Positions 32,338 to 44,756 of a stretch of DNA of 64,000 nt are shown in pieces. Location: positions 21,117,395 to 21,181,394 of the forward strand of contig OX439135.1 of assembly GCA_949318235.1 (NCBI GenBank), written 5' to 3'. The notes below the pieces were generated by a model, which saw nothing but the letters and a program-made list of their open reading frames with translations, was not told the DNA's origin and made no database searches. The stretch's first letter is position 1. Each line of letters begins with the position of its first letter. The DNA is from Ecdyonurus torrentis (lineage: Eukaryota > Arthropoda > Insecta > Ephemeroptera > Heptageniidae). The translations under genes and the position numbers were made by a program.

Positions 32338-32932
32338 ATAGGGTGTGTGCGCATGATGTCATTCTGAGTGCTTTTTGATGCTAATCTTAAAGGCGTAGAA
32401 CACCTTGAACAAAAAAGTTGTGTAATATCCTGACAAAACTAAAAATTAACGTTGATTTGGCCGGAGTCATTGATTTCTAATTTATTTTCCATTCACAAAA
32501 TGCCACTGGCGGTCACTGACGTCACAGATCGCTTGGTCACAGCTCGCTTGTGGCCGCCAGTGGCATTTTGTGAATGCAGAATAATTTAGAAATCAAAGAC
32601 TCCGGCCAAATCAACGTTGATTTTCAGGTTGTTAGCATATTGCACAACTTTTTTTTTCAAGGTGTTCTACGCCTTTGAGTAATAAATACCATTGCTCAGT
32701 ATAGGGCAAACGTAGTTTTTGGCTATCTTCTTTAGGAATTAGCTATTTTTTAGTTATTATTATTTTTTTTTGCATACTTGAAAAACTAATTCAACCTGTT
32801 AACAGCATCAATGCTCTCTAAAATATAGAAAAGTATTTTTAAATTGGCAAAATGTTCCATTTTCCTATACCGGCCAATGTTATTTAGTACTCACTTATAA
32901 CGTCAACTTTCGCATGAATGAAACCATCCTAT
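32338..32932 (-). mobile_element. TA-type MITE, family A, interrupted by a T1 element
   Basis: Left part gggtgtgtgcgcatgatgtc and right part gtcaactttcgcatgaatga. They are separated by 32391-32674. Confidence 0.85.
32391..32674. mobile_element. TTAA-type palindromic MITE, family T1, nested in family A
   Basis: Ends AGGCGTAGAACACCTTGAAC and its near-exact complement. Flanked by TTAA (32387-32390) and TTGA. It contains TGACGTCA at 32517 and a central perfect palindrome around tggcggtc/gaccgcca-like blocks. Confidence 0.9.
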
Positions 32933-32944
32933 ATATCACGTAAT

Positions 32945-33115
32945 TTATCCAGCATTTATTTTAAATGATGCTAAATTAGTACAACGTAATAATGATGTGA
33001 AAAATAATAATTGTACTATGTAACATACTTATTATGAAGTATAGCATAAATTATGTTGTATTGAACTAATTATGCTGCAAATTAGCTAGCATAGTTATTA
33101 TGTTGCTATTTTTTT
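32945..33115. repeat. AT-rich repeat, family M
   Basis: Contains gcataaattatgttgtattg, aattatgctgcaaattagct and agcatagttattatg. A close copy lies at 44232-44400. Confidence 0.55.
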
Positions 33116-33298
33116 GGGGCAGAATACTGTACCTATACTTGAATAACAAATTTTCATATTTGTAAGAACAAGTTTGTATATATGAATCACATCCTATCAA
33201 TATTTTTAAACTTTATGTAATTTTTTTTTTAATCCTTCGTTCTTCCAGTATTTTTTAAATGTATTAATTGGCTATTAAAATTGCTAACTAATACTTAA

Positions 33299-33646
33299 AG
33301 GAATAGACGAGAAGAAAACATAAGCATGTATATCACAAAATACTTGATGGGACTTACATGAATAACATTAGTTTGTCTCAAAACCCAACTGTAGCTCCAT
33401 ATAGTAGTGATAAGAAAATTTAAATTTATGCAACCTGCATAACATTTTTTTACTAATTTTTGCATGATTCTGACGTCAGAAACATGAATAGTCACGTAAA
33501 ATGCATACTTTACAGACTTTACAGTATTTTCACGCTCTCTCGTATGGAGCTACATTAACATTCTGGTAAAAATTGTCATCAGTTTTGAAGATCCATTTCT
33601 TGTTTATTCATTAAAAAGCACATGTTATTTTATGTGGTCTATGGCT
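33299..33646 (+). mobile_element. TTAA-type MITE, family T2
   Basis: TTAA then AGGAATAGACGAGAAG at the left, and tgtggtctatggc at the right followed by TCAA. One of the more complete copies. Contains TGACGTCA at 33471. Confidence 0.88.
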
Positions 33647-34074
33647 TCAATAACATGATAGAACTATTACTATTAATATAATATATTTATATATTAAATA
33701 TAGGAAATGGCTAAGTTGACGTTTAATCAATATATTTTTTGCTAAGAATGATTGATCGGTATTTATTAAAAAAAAAAGTTCTAATAATCTGTAAAACACA
33801 TTTTAAGATAATACAATTTAGAAGTCAGGTAACTTCAAATAAACAAAATATTTAATACTTCTACTGCACTTTTCTTCATTTTTTTCTTCTCTCTTTTTTA
33901 ATTTAGTTAAACTATTGGTGTAAAAATAAATAACCATCTTCATTCAAGAAAAGCATAAAAAAATAAAGAACGAGCATTAATTCCTAATTCATTATAACAT
34001 TATACAGTCGAATAACATGGTGTATTACAATAAAATTAATAATAATAATTGATTTTTATTAAAAGCATAGATAG

Positions 34075-34378
34075 CATAGAAACATAAGCATTTATATCAC
34101 AAAACACTTAATGGGACTTACATAAATAACGTTAGTTGGTCTCAAAACCCAACTGTAGCTCCATAGCAGTGATCAGAAAATTTCAATTTATGCAACCCGC
34201 ACAATATTTTGATACTAGTTTTTGCCTGTTTATGACGTCATATACAGGAATATTGCATACTTTACATTTTTTTTTCAAACTCTTTTGTGGGGCCACATAT
34301 ACATTCTGGTAAAAATTATCATTAGTTTTGTAGATCACATTTTGTGTTTAGAACATGCTGTTTCATGTTTTCTATGCC
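34075..34378 (+). mobile_element. TTAA-type MITE, family T2, left end eroded
   Basis: Begins near agcatagaaacataagc, and the right end ttctatgcc precedes TTAA. TGACGTCA at 34233. Confidence 0.8.
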
Positions 34379-34384
34379 TTTAAG

Positions 34385-35107
34385 AGGCCTAAAAAGGTAC
34401 ATACCCACTTACATGGTCCTCTGACTATTTTTTAACAATAATCACTTGTCAGAGTGGTTCATAATTTTTATTATCCATAATATATATAATTATCAATTTT
34501 CAAGTAACATTTATCAAAATATATATAATAATTTTACACATTCATCACAATCACTTTATCACCTTTACAGATTAGTGAAACACAAAATAATTTTGACGTG
34601 ATCACGCATTTACGACACTGATTGTAACAAAAATAAATAAATAAATAAATAAATTTATAAAAAATATAGATATTAATAACTTTTTATTCATTAACAGATT
34701 TATACTTATTTATTTATTATAATAAAAAATGCAATTTTTCTAATGAAAAATAGTTAAATATTATAAAAATATAACAACCTACGCTCCAAGTAGCTACACA
34801 AAAATAAAACAGCCATAAATAGAATATAACAGTGCTATAGATTATATATATATTTTTTTAATTTCAATCTTCCCACCTACCTGTTTCTATATTTAGAGTA
34901 AAGTCTGTGTAGGTTTACCCCTTTGTATTATATTAGCAGAGTTGGTTGTCACTTTTAATTATGTGAGAGTGATAAAAAGTTAAAAATAGCATCATTATAT
35001 TTAGCTTAAAATCATGTGTCAGGGTGAATATTTATTTAATACGATTAGGTGCTTACAAATTTTAAAGTGATATGAAGTCATGTTTGTTTATTTATTTATA
35101 AATTTTC
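34385..35107. other. A+T-rich sequence without recognised features
   Basis: Short (AAAT)n near 34632-34655. A block near 34972-35010 resembles 29655-29700, so an old repeat is possible. Confidence 0.5.
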
Positions 35108-35350
35108 CTTCTTCTTCTTCTTCTTCTTCTTCTTCTTCTTCTTCTTCTTCTTCTTCTTCTTCTTCTTCTTCTTCTTCTTCTTCTTCTTCTTCTTCTTCTT
35201 CTTCTTCTTCTTCTTCTTCTTCTTCTTCTTCTTCTTCTTCTTCTTCTTCTTCTTCTTCTTCTTCTTCTTCTTCTTCTTCTTCTTCTTCTTCTTCTTCTTC
35301 TTCTTCTTCTTCTTCTTCTTCTTCTTCTTCTTCTTCTTCTTCTTCTTCTT
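35108..35350. repeat. (CTT)81 trinucleotide array
   Basis: 243 bp of perfect repeat, followed by about 20 T. Homopurine-homopyrimidine mirror sequence, open in all frames of both strands. Confidence 0.98.
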
Positions 35351-35535
35351 TTTTTTTTTTTTTTTTTTTTGTTCACGTGGTTAAATTTTAATATATTAAC
35401 GTTGTTGTATCATATAAGTAGGGAAAAGCAATTTATAAATGGAATTTGTAAATAAATATATTAGTAATGGCTTGAGCGAGGTCACAGTGAAAGGATAAAT
35501 ATAAACACTTTCAATGAGATTGGCCGCCATTTGGA

Positions 35536-35606
35536 TCACCCTGCAGAGTGCAAACTATGCAACCAGTTGCGAACATCTGACCAACTTGTGGCCTAATCTA
35601 CAGGAT
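35536..35606 (-). repeat. Dispersed repeat, family N, copy 1
   Basis: The reverse complement contains cacaagttggtcag and gcaactggttgcata, matching 59806-59872. Confidence 0.65.
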
Positions 35607-35665
35607 ACATCTCTTTGTTGGATGTTTTCGTTTATTTGTTCGTTCGTTCGTTCGTTCTTTACTCC

Positions 35666-35990
35666 ATTCATTCATTCGTTCGTTCATTCATTCATTCATT
35701 CATTCATTCATTCATTCATTCATTCATTCATTCATTCATTCATTCATTCATTCATTCATTCATTCATTCATTCATTCATTCATTCATTCATTCATTCATT
35801 CATTCATTCATTCATTCATTCATTCATTCATTCATTCATTCATTCATTCATTCATTCATTCATTCATTCATTCATTCATTCATTCATTCATTCATTCATT
35901 CATTCATTCATTCATTCATTCATTCATTCATTCATTCATTCATTCATTCATTCATTCATTCATTCATTCATTCATTCATTCATTCATTCA
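35666..35990. repeat. (ATTC)n microsatellite
   Basis: About 80 units, preceded by (CGTT)n at 35637-35656 and transitional variants. Confidence 0.98.
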
Positions 35991-36114
35991 ATTATCAATA
36001 TTAACACAAACTAAACAATTTTCCTACCGTTACAAAATCACTAAATCACCTTTGTTGTATTATTATTATTTTTCATAGCACTTTGTGAAATCAAATTTAC
36101 GAGCAGAAAATTGA

Positions 36115-36263
36115 TGTCCAGAATGTGATGAAGTTCTCAAAACATCAGTCTCTATTTTGTCACCCCACATGATATATGACATTACTAAAGCAGTAGATAA
36201 AGGAGGTACAGCATATATATTCAAGGTAGTAAATAAATCATGTAACTCTCAAAGAGAAGGAAG
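36115..36263 (+). other. Candidate exon or decayed coding segment
   Basis: A 50-codon open frame begins CPECDEVLK and includes SPHMIYDITKAVDKGGTAY. It ends at a consensus donor (AG, then GTAAGT) at 36264. A stop (TGA, 36112-36114) directly precedes the Cys codons. If it is an exon, the acceptor must lie inside it, for example after ccag at 36121. No family recognised. Confidence 0.25.
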
Positions 36264-36631
36264 GTAAGTTAGCTGATATTTCAACAAAACTTAAATCAAT
36301 GAATTTTAATGTGTAAATAAAGTTTGAAATTGTTAAATGAAATTTAAAATTTTATTTGGTTGAAAAAATATTTAAAAAAAATTATATTATTGCATCGCTA
36401 CAAAGCTCTTTCCGTTTTTTGATTGATATTTTATCTGTTATTTGCTTTTTAGTTTTATTAGCTAGATTAAATATTAAAAAAATATAAATTTTATATTATT
36501 TGAACATAATTTGTTAAATGTAAATAAAACTAACATAAATTGTAACATATGTTTTAAATTTAAATATTTTATTCATCATTATACCAATAATAAATCATTT
36601 TAAAAATGAAAATGAATTCTATACCACACAA

Positions 36632-36978
36632 CAGGCAATATCCAACCACGTGTGATTTAATAGAAATGAGTGAGGTGAGGTGGATTGTTGAACCATGCCG
36701 AGATACCTCTGACTTGGCGTGGGCCACTACCACCACTGCCAGGACTGGCCGGAGACATGAATAGAACTGTCAAGCCTAAACATCTTTCTACTGATTTACC
36801 TGTGATTCACTGGTAAACGTACGGGCATGAACGTGCAGAGAACATGAGTGCGCACTCGGTGCATATACCATATGCACGACCTCTGAAAAAGCCGACACGG
36901 TACCTACCAAGCAACGAACACACGACCTCTCGCACATCAGATCAGCACGCATACCACTGCGCTATCAGGCTCGGCATT
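36632..36978 (-). mobile_element. tRNA-derived SINE, family S4
   Basis: On the minus strand the head reads gcctgatagcgcagtggtat (A box region), then gtcgtgtgttcgttgc (B box region). The body is distinctly GC-richer than its surroundings. No other copy is seen in this window. Confidence 0.75.
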
Positions 36979-36979
36979 T

Positions 36980-37440
36980 AATTATCAAAATTTCTGATCC
37001 CTCTTGCCATTAAATTTTTTTACTCTTTATGTTACATAAATTAAAAACATTTATTAAAAATTTTTAGAATATATATTTCAAATAATGCACAACATCATAA
37101 TATGTTTTGCTACTTTAATACAAATTTTTCACCAAAAATGTTAGCTAAAAGAACTTTCCCAGTTTTTCTGTATGATCTTTTCAACTTGTTTTCATCTTTT
37201 AAGATTTCGGTAACGTAAAAAAGGAAATAAAAAAAGTATTAAAAATTGAAATTATGCCTAGCAGGCCTGTTGTACTCAATTATAGATTTATAAAAGACAA
37301 ATTCAATATCTACAGCTTTAAAAACTTTTTATACGCATAAATCTTGAAATTAGAGTTTCATTTTTTAAAACTATATGGTTTCTTTGCAAAACTTTATAAT
37401 TAGTAATTTTATTATCATTATTGATTATTAATTTTATTTA
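36980..37440. other. A+T-rich sequence without recognised features
   Basis: Nothing gene-like or clearly repetitive. Confidence 0.5.
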
Positions 37441-37444
37441 TTAA

Positions 37445-37675
37445 AGGAATCAACCAGAAGAAAAATTAAGCATTTTTATCACAAAACACTTGATGGGACT
37501 TATATAAATAACTTTAGTTTGTCTCAAAACCCGTAGCAGTGATCAGAAAATTTCGATTCATGCAACCCGCACATCATTTTTTTACTAATTTTTGCATGTT
37601 TCTGACGTCACAAACATGAATAGTCAGGCAATTTGCATACTTTACACTATTTTCACGCTCTTTCGTTTAACATTC
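37445..37675 (+). mobile_element. TTAA-type MITE, family T2, 3'-truncated
   Basis: TTAA then AGGAATCAACCAGAAG. It runs to ctctttcgttt near 37667 and is replaced by family P2 sequence. TGACGTCA at 37603. Confidence 0.8.
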
Positions 37676-37940
37676 TCAATTTAGCATGCTTTCTTATGGG
37701 GGAGTAAAGTAGCTATAACTCAAGCTACTATATTGAAAAGTTTATTTTAGCTCATTTAGTCTTAAATCTTTTGTTTACCTAATTTTCACTTCTATTGGAT
37801 ATAAAATAACGTCTTAATAAATTGATTACAATTTAGAAAATAAAAGCTTTTGAGACTCTCTAAGTTGCAGAGAAATGTCAGTTTCGATACAAAATTGAAA
37901 CTCGAGGTATAGTAGCTTCATATAAGAAAACATGCTAAAT
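37676..37940. mobile_element. Palindromic MITE, family P2, internal fragment
   Basis: Matches the inner part of 853-1324: catgctttcttatgggg and agctataactcaag on the left, ataagaaaacatgcta on the right. Confidence 0.75.
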
Positions 37941-39255
37941 TAAAGTAAAATGTGATATTTTTATTATTTTTTCATGTAACATTACCAGGTATGTAACATG
38001 TATGTACATGTATGTGTACTCATGTATGTAACATTCTTTTTTTAAGATCATTACAAATAAAAAGTATAGATAAAGCCAAATAGCAATATAAAAGTTTTAA
38101 TTAAAAATAATGCGTCTACAAGAAGAATTTTAATATATTATTAGGCTCGTCGATAAAAATCAAAATAAACTATTACAAAATTAATTAGAGAGTTTTTAAT
38201 TTATAAAGTTATTTAAAAAAAAAATTTAAATATAACATTTTTTAATCTAGTAGAAGCAAAATTATAAAAATATTATATATAAAAGTAGATTTGAAATTAC
38301 ACGATTCTGAGATGAGAACGGATGATAGATTTTTACCATTAAAAAAATTGGTGTTAAAATTTCAAAGTTAATCTTATGGAAACAAAAAAATGTGCTTATT
38401 TAAAGGTTAATAATGTTATAGAAGTCGTTTATTAAGTACAATTACAATTTAATAATAGCTCAAAGATATATAATAAAATTACACATAAAAATCACTTTTA
38501 TGATCAATTTAAAGCTTATAAAATATATTTTAAAACGTTTTTTGGTTTTTATCAACAGGTGGGCATGTACAAAGAGAAACCTCTAAAATTGAATTAAACA
38601 TTAGAAGAAGAAAAAAAAACACAGTTAAAAAAAACAAACTAAAGTATCAAGATTTTCATTCATATGAAACATGACGTCATAATAAATCACAAATGAGAAG
38701 TTAACATTTAATAAGCACGCGCTAAAAATTTATATAAATAAAAGAGGTAACTCTCTACTATAAAATTTAGTACATGAAATATAAATTATAATTGTGGGGG
38801 TAGATTGAAAATACGTTAACTTTCAAATTTTAAAATATTTCAAGTTAAGTTTCAATATTTGATCGCAGTTTTAGTACTTTTTTTTCATTATATATTACTT
38901 GCTTATTGTATTACCTGTTTCATTTATATTTTTTGAGGTTAACAAGTGAGAAAAGCAGTAAAATAAAATAGGTAACCTAATAAGATAAGCCTTCTTTTAT
39001 ATAAGTCGCCTTAAAATTAATAAAGCTAATTTTCTATGCTTTCAAATTCACTTCTTAACTTATTTCTTAAAAGTGACTTTTTTAACGATATGTATACTAA
39101 TTATTGAAATATAAAATATTAACCGTAGCTAATCATTGGTATTCGTTAGTGATGATACTGATGATTATTTTGCATTCACTGTTGGTGTTTGTTTTTTTTT
39201 TTTTGAAAATTTAAAAAATAAATAAAAAAAAAAGATAGAAAGAAAGTATATCTAA
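37941..39255. other. A+T-rich sequence without recognised features
   Basis: A TGACGTCA at 38672 is not in a recognised element. No gene. Confidence 0.55.
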
Positions 39256-39261
39256 ATGTTT

Positions 39262-39706
39262 CAGGGTTCGGATTAAACCCGGTTGTTTTAATAAAACCGG
39301 CCGGCAGGTAAAACCGGTTTTTTTAGCCCGTTTGTTTTTAAAAAACCCAGTTTTTTAAGTAAAAAAAAACTGTTTTTTAATTTTTCCTAATTTTCACAAT
39401 ATTACCATAAAAATAATAAAATAATAAACTCGCATATTTTTAAGTCATTTGAAAAAAAAATACAAAAAAAAACCCCATCAAATATCAATTTTATAGAGGT
39501 TTATTTATTCATAGTAATACAAGTAAATTAAGAATTTCGACTGTTATTATAGTATTATTTTTTTTTTCCTTTTTTTGCTTCTTTTTTTGTTGTTAACTGT
39601 TTTTTTTTTTTAAAAAACGTTTTTTTTTTTTTAAATCTTATGGCCCGGTTTTTTATATAAAAACACCCGGCAAAAATCCAGTTTTAAAAACCCGGTCGAA
39701 CCCTGA
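39262..39706. mobile_element. hAT-type MITE (445 bp) with perfect 8-bp target duplication
   Basis: Ends CAGGGTTCGGATTAAACCCGG and CCCGGTCGAACCCTG. The flanks aaatgttt (39254-39261, 39707-39714) are identical. The interior is repetitive in cccgg and aaccgg blocks. No ORF. Confidence 0.92.
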
Positions 39707-39903
39707 AATGTTTAGTATTTTTTGTTTCGGAATTATAGATTGCTTATATTTGTAAGACTATATTTCAACCCCAGTCTCACTCGAAATAGCTGTGACGTCA
39801 CGAATAGATAACAACAACGTTATTTTCCATAAGCTAAACTAATTAAAGAATTAAATTTTTTTCAACCAAGTTTGTACTGAAGAGTTACACCTAACTTGTA
39901 ATA

Positions 39904-40184
39904 GACCCCTTGTACATCTTTGCGCTTTGTCGCCATGTTTGTGGTGCACAATGCAATGTCCAGCATAGGGGAAACATCATTTCTCCAAAATTTTCACATA
40001 AAAAGAGTTTATTTCAACTGAACGAATTTTTCTCATATTCTTCGAGCTTATTAGCAGCTAGAAATAAGGTTTTGATTGAGCTTTGAAGCTTCTTTTGCTC
40101 ATAAAAAAACTACATTTTTCCTATGCTGGCCTATGTATTCCTGACCAACAAAATGGCGGCTCTTAAATATGAGTGCAACCGGTC
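39904..40184 (-). mobile_element. Mariner-like MITE, family B, copy 3
   Basis: Reverse orientation, from GACCCCTTGTACATC to GTGCAACCGGTC, with TA on both sides. Confidence 0.88.
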
Positions 40185-40189
40185 TATAT

Positions 40190-41122
40190 TCTGGACAAGA
40201 ACATATAATATGGCTGAAATAGCCGAGTAAGTTTCTTAAATAAAATTATTATTATTATTAATATTTCCCACTGTGAGAGCTCGCTATAGTATTATCTCTT
40301 TCGTATTACCTGTCTTGTCTAACAGAAATGTAGGTAGAGAAGAGAGGCAAACAGTGTAAAGTTTGAGAGAGTGCGTTGTAACTCTGAACAGATGAGACGT
40401 ATTTTATGCTTCTGTGTTGCTATAACGTGTCATACATTTAATTTTAAATAAAACTAATAATTATGATTTAATTTATTAATAAGTGTTTTCATTTTTTTTG
40501 TAGATTAGTTTATTTATTTTTAGTGTTTTTTTTTTTGTGTGTGTGAAATATAGTGATTTGTGTGTGTTTTTATTGGAACTTTTAAATAAAGGTAAGTTAC
40601 GGTTTTAAAATAAAATACGTTTAAGATTATATTTTAGTTGTGTTTTTATAATAAGAAATATTTGGTTTATTTAAATTTTAAATCAACTTTAATTTTCTTT
40701 AATATATATGATATTTTTTTTATATTGTTATAGTTATAATAATATATATTTTTTATATGAATATAAATTTTTATTTTTAAAAATTTATTACATATAATAA
40801 TATGAGTATTTATTGATATTACATAAATAATTATGTATTTTTTAAATACATTTTTATTTATATATTTTAAGAAACAATAAAGGTTACGAATAACATTTAA
40901 TTAATTGCTCTAAATGCATCCTGGAGCTCGAGCTCTGCTTGGGCTTACTTGCAATTATATATTATATTTTAAGTTTTTCCGATGATAAAAAAAAGTCGAG
41001 TGTTTATGAATTAGGAATATTAAAGTAAAGGTTTCAATCATGAAAATAGTCAAAATGTTTGAATCGGAGCAATAAGTCCTAACACTGATATGGACGAATA
41101 ATATATATATATATATATATAC

Positions 41123-41183
<61 letters not shown>

Positions 41184-41580
41184 ACTAATATTACATACCT
41201 GAAGTAATCAGCAAAACTAATTAGCTAATTAATAAACATTTTAATTATTAGTATTTTAATATAATAGAGAAAATTTTAAACTCTTAATTATCAATTGCTA
41301 ATAATGTAGTTATTAAAAATATATCAATTAAATAACGACTTGCATTTCAATTGTTTTCGTTATTGCAAATTTACTGCGTAGCAGATTGTTAAAATTCAAT
41401 ATACATGTCATATGGGAAAATGAATAAAGATTAAAACATAAAAATTGCAATAATTAAAAATATTCCGATCCAAGTCATAAATTAAAGTAATAATTAAAAA
41501 GAAATAACAAAATACTATTTAAAGAACTTAGTACTAAAGAAGTTGTTCCGTTACTAGTAAAACAAAAATGCACTAAAAAA
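40190..41580. other. A+T-rich sequence with a (TA)n tract
   Basis: (TA)n with CA interruptions at 41099-41182. A splice donor-like aggtaagt at 40589 has no associated reading frame. No gene called. Confidence 0.55.
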
Positions 41581-41634
41581 AAGCACAAAAAAAATTAAAA
41601 ATTCAAAATTTTTATTTCACTTCTTTCTCCTACA

Positions 41635-41655
41635 ATAAATAAATAAATAAATGAA

Positions 41656-41718
<63 letters not shown>

Positions 41719-41743
41719 ATTAATAAATAAATAAATAAATAAT
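41635..41743. repeat. (AAAT)n microsatellite
   Basis: About 27 units with two substitutions. Confidence 0.95.
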
Positions 41744-41744
41744 C

Positions 41745-42735
41745 ATCTTTATTAAAAAAAATGCATAGATAGAAAAAAAAAAATACAAATTTTTGAAAGC
41801 CTGACAATATATCTGGCCCACTCTTACACCTAAATCCAATACAATCAGTATACAAAAACAATGCATCTGCCAAGGTTCACATCTACATCTACACTTATAT
41901 TATTATACTCTAGCACAAAAAAAAAAGAGAGAAAAAAAAAGGGGGGGACTTATAATTGGCAATATTTACACGGATTTCCACCCTGCAATAAATTTAAGCT
42001 CACAAAAGTTTTATGTTTTTAAAGACTCATTGCATAAAATCAACTTTATTACGCTATGAAAAGCTCAGTTCTGATACGACTTCGCACATTTTTTTTCCTG
42101 CGAAAACTAACATAATTTGTAAGATAAAAAAAATATTATTACAATTTATAATTATTACGATGTCTGTATATTTTTTTTTTTACTTTAATTATAAAAAAAT
42201 TCTTTTTTGTCATTATTTTACTCATTTCAGAAGTTAATGATATTATTATAAAAAAAAAAAAATCAAATTATCAAACGAAAACCAAGGGAAAAAATATGAT
42301 GTGTATTTTATTCTTTCTTTTGAAATATCATATTACATATTTTCAGATACTTTTTTTTATAATGATTTCTGGTATAACAAAGAGGAAAAGTATTGTTTTT
42401 AAGCTCTTTCTACTTTGTGTATGAACAAGGCTTTTGCAAATTGCCAAACTCTACTAAAATATGCCTTATTACTTTTTTTTTCTCCCTCGTAAAATTTTGT
42501 AATATATAATAATAAAATGAATATTACTTTTAAAAAAAATGAGAATAATATTACCAAAATTTAAATTTGTTTCCGGAATTTTTACTCCTGTCAGTTTTGT
42601 CTGAAGAAATGTACACAGTTCTTAAAATTTGATACTTTAATTTTAAAAATCAGTTCCCATGAAGTTCCTCCCCCCCCCCCCCCCCCCCCCCCCCGTCAAA
42701 TCTAAAGCCGTTTTTACAATAATGTATGTAAAAGC
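41745..42735. other. A+T-rich sequence with a C run
   Basis: C run of about 24 at 42670-42694. No gene recognised. Confidence 0.55.
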
Positions 42736-42739
42736 TATA

Positions 42740-43046
42740 GAATGGTTTCATTCATGTTAAAGTCAACACCATAAGTGAGTGCTAAATAATATGGACCAGT
42801 ATACAAAAATGACTCATTTTGCCAGTTTAAAAATAATTCGTAATATTTTTGAGGGCATTGATGCTGTAAACAGTTTGAATTAGTTTTTTTAAGTATGCAA
42901 GAAAAATAAAAATAACGAAAAAAAAAAGCTAATTTGGCAAAGAAAATAGCCAAAAACTACGTTTGTTCTATACTTAGCAATGTTATTCATTGCTCAAGGA
43001 GAGCATTGAAAAGCATTCAGAATGACGTCATGCGCACACACCCTTA
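42740..43046 (+). mobile_element. TA-type MITE, family A
   Basis: gaatggtttcattcatgtta to gacgtcatgcgcacacaccc. Full-length, with TGACGTCA at 43023. Confidence 0.85.
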
Positions 43047-43152
43047 ACACGGAAAAAAAATAATCCCGTTATTTATGCTACATTGAATAAATAATACTTT
43101 ATTCTAAAAATAAATTGTAAGAGCATAAATGTTGCAATTTTTAATGACTTAA

Positions 43153-43451
43153 AGGCATAGACCTACTTAAAATAAATAAAAAAAAAACATTAGTTTGTTT
43201 CAAAATCAAACTGTAGCGTCATAGTAATGATCAAAAAATTTCGTCTTATACAACCCGCACAATAGTTACCTACCAATATTTTGCCTGTTTCTGATGTCAG
43301 AAACAGGAATAGTCACGCAAATAGCTTACTTTAAAGTATTTTCATGCTCTCTTGTGGGGCTCCATTTACATTCTGCATTCAAAATTGTCATCAGTTTTGG
43401 GGAGCCCATTTTGTGTTTAAAAGAATATGATGTTTAAATTGGTCTATGGCT
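43153..43451 (+). mobile_element. TTAA-flanked MITE, family T2
   Basis: TTAA (43149-43152), AGGCATAGACCTAC to ttggtctatggct, TTAA (43452-43455). Both target copies are intact. Confidence 0.88.
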
Positions 43452-43654
43452 TTAATAACTAAGTACAAACGCAACTGACAGCTGTAAAGAATTCAGTTGC
43501 AATCCTTACAATGCAACAATGACTATCGGCTATTTTTATCGACTATCAATATGAGAGCTAAAAAGTAAATGACGTCACAGAACAAAAAAAAAATGTGCAT
43601 TGACTTTGCAGCAGGTATATTATGACGTTACGAATATTTAAAATCTTTCAGATA

Positions 43655-43724
43655 AAAAATATATTCTTCTAGCTTATTAGGACCTAGAAATAAGGCTTAG
43701 ATTGAGGTTTGATGCTTTAGTTTC

Positions 43725-43771
<47 letters not shown>

Positions 43772-43831
43772 TTTTCGTATGCTGACGTGTGTATTCCTGA
43801 CTAACAAAAAAAGCAGCTCTGAAATACGAGT
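43655..43831 (-). mobile_element. Mariner-like MITE, family B, truncated
   Basis: Matches 39904-40184 from ttcttctagcttattag to gaaatacgagtgcaa, with an A run of about 40 expanded inside (43729-43769). Confidence 0.75.
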
Positions 43832-43843
43832 GCAATATCTTAA

Positions 43844-44175
43844 AGAAATAGACCAGAGAAAAACATAAGCATTTATATCACAAAACACTTGATGAAACTT
43901 ACATAAATAACTTTTTAGTTTGTCTCAAAACCCAACTGTAGCTCCGTAGCAGTGATCAGAAATTTTAATTTATGCAACCCGCACAACATTTTCATACTAA
44001 TTTTTGCATATTTCTGACATCATAAACATGAATAGTCACGCAAATTGCATACTTTACAGTATTTTCATGTTCTCTCGTGGGGCTACATTAACATTCTGGT
44101 AAAAATTGTTAACAGTTTTGAAGATCCTATTTCATGTTTATTCATTAAAAATCACATGTTGTTTTATGTGGTCTA
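43844..44175 (+). mobile_element. TTAA-type MITE, family T2
   Basis: TTAA then AGAAATAGACCAGAG, right end tgtggtctatatgcg. Its left terminus is the closest match to the acceptor region of protease exon 7. Confidence 0.85.
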
Positions 44176-44231
44176 TATGCGTATTTATGATGGTTTTATC
44201 ATATGAGTTACCCGTTTGCCTGAATACACAC

Positions 44232-44400
44232 GAAAAGAATGTAATTTATGCTGTATTTATGTCATTATAGCATAAATTATACTAAATTAGAACAATTATG
44301 CTGCACAACATAATATTTATGCTATGTAACATAGTTATGATATGAACACAAGGATTATGCTGTATTGAACAAATTATATTGAAAATTAGCTAGATTAGTA
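44232..44400. repeat. AT-rich repeat, family M
   Basis: Contains catttatgtcattatagcat, aacataatatttatgctatg and ttagctagattagta. Similar to 32945-33115. Confidence 0.55.
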
Positions 44401-44426
44401 ATTATTGTTACGTAGATTTTTTTTAA

Positions 44427-44756
44427 GGATTGTATATGATGGCTAGTATCTCAAAATCTAAAAGAAAACTTCGAAACTTCATGATGCCATTTCAAAGTTA
44501 GTATAGTAACAGCTACCTATGATAACATTTTCAGAACCCGTAACCATCAGATAAGAGAGAAAATAGTTATTGAAATTAACATGGGCTCGTATGGGACAAA
44601 CACTTCAAAAAATCCTAATTGAAAATATAGCATAGTGACCCCCCGATATTTATACATTTTTGAAGATACCATATCCTAATGTATCACTGTGCAAAATTTC
44701 AGATTTTTCTTTCTTTGCAATTTTTTAGTCAAATCCCGCAGTACCTGATTTCCGCC
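44427..44756 (+). mobile_element. TTAA-flanked MITE, family E, copy 2
   Basis: TTAA, GGATTGTATATGATGGC to cctgatttccgcc, TTAA. Confidence 0.85.

Noticed and set aside
35080..35391. Poly-Ser and poly-Arg ORFs
   Set aside because: Translation of (CTT)n and its complement.
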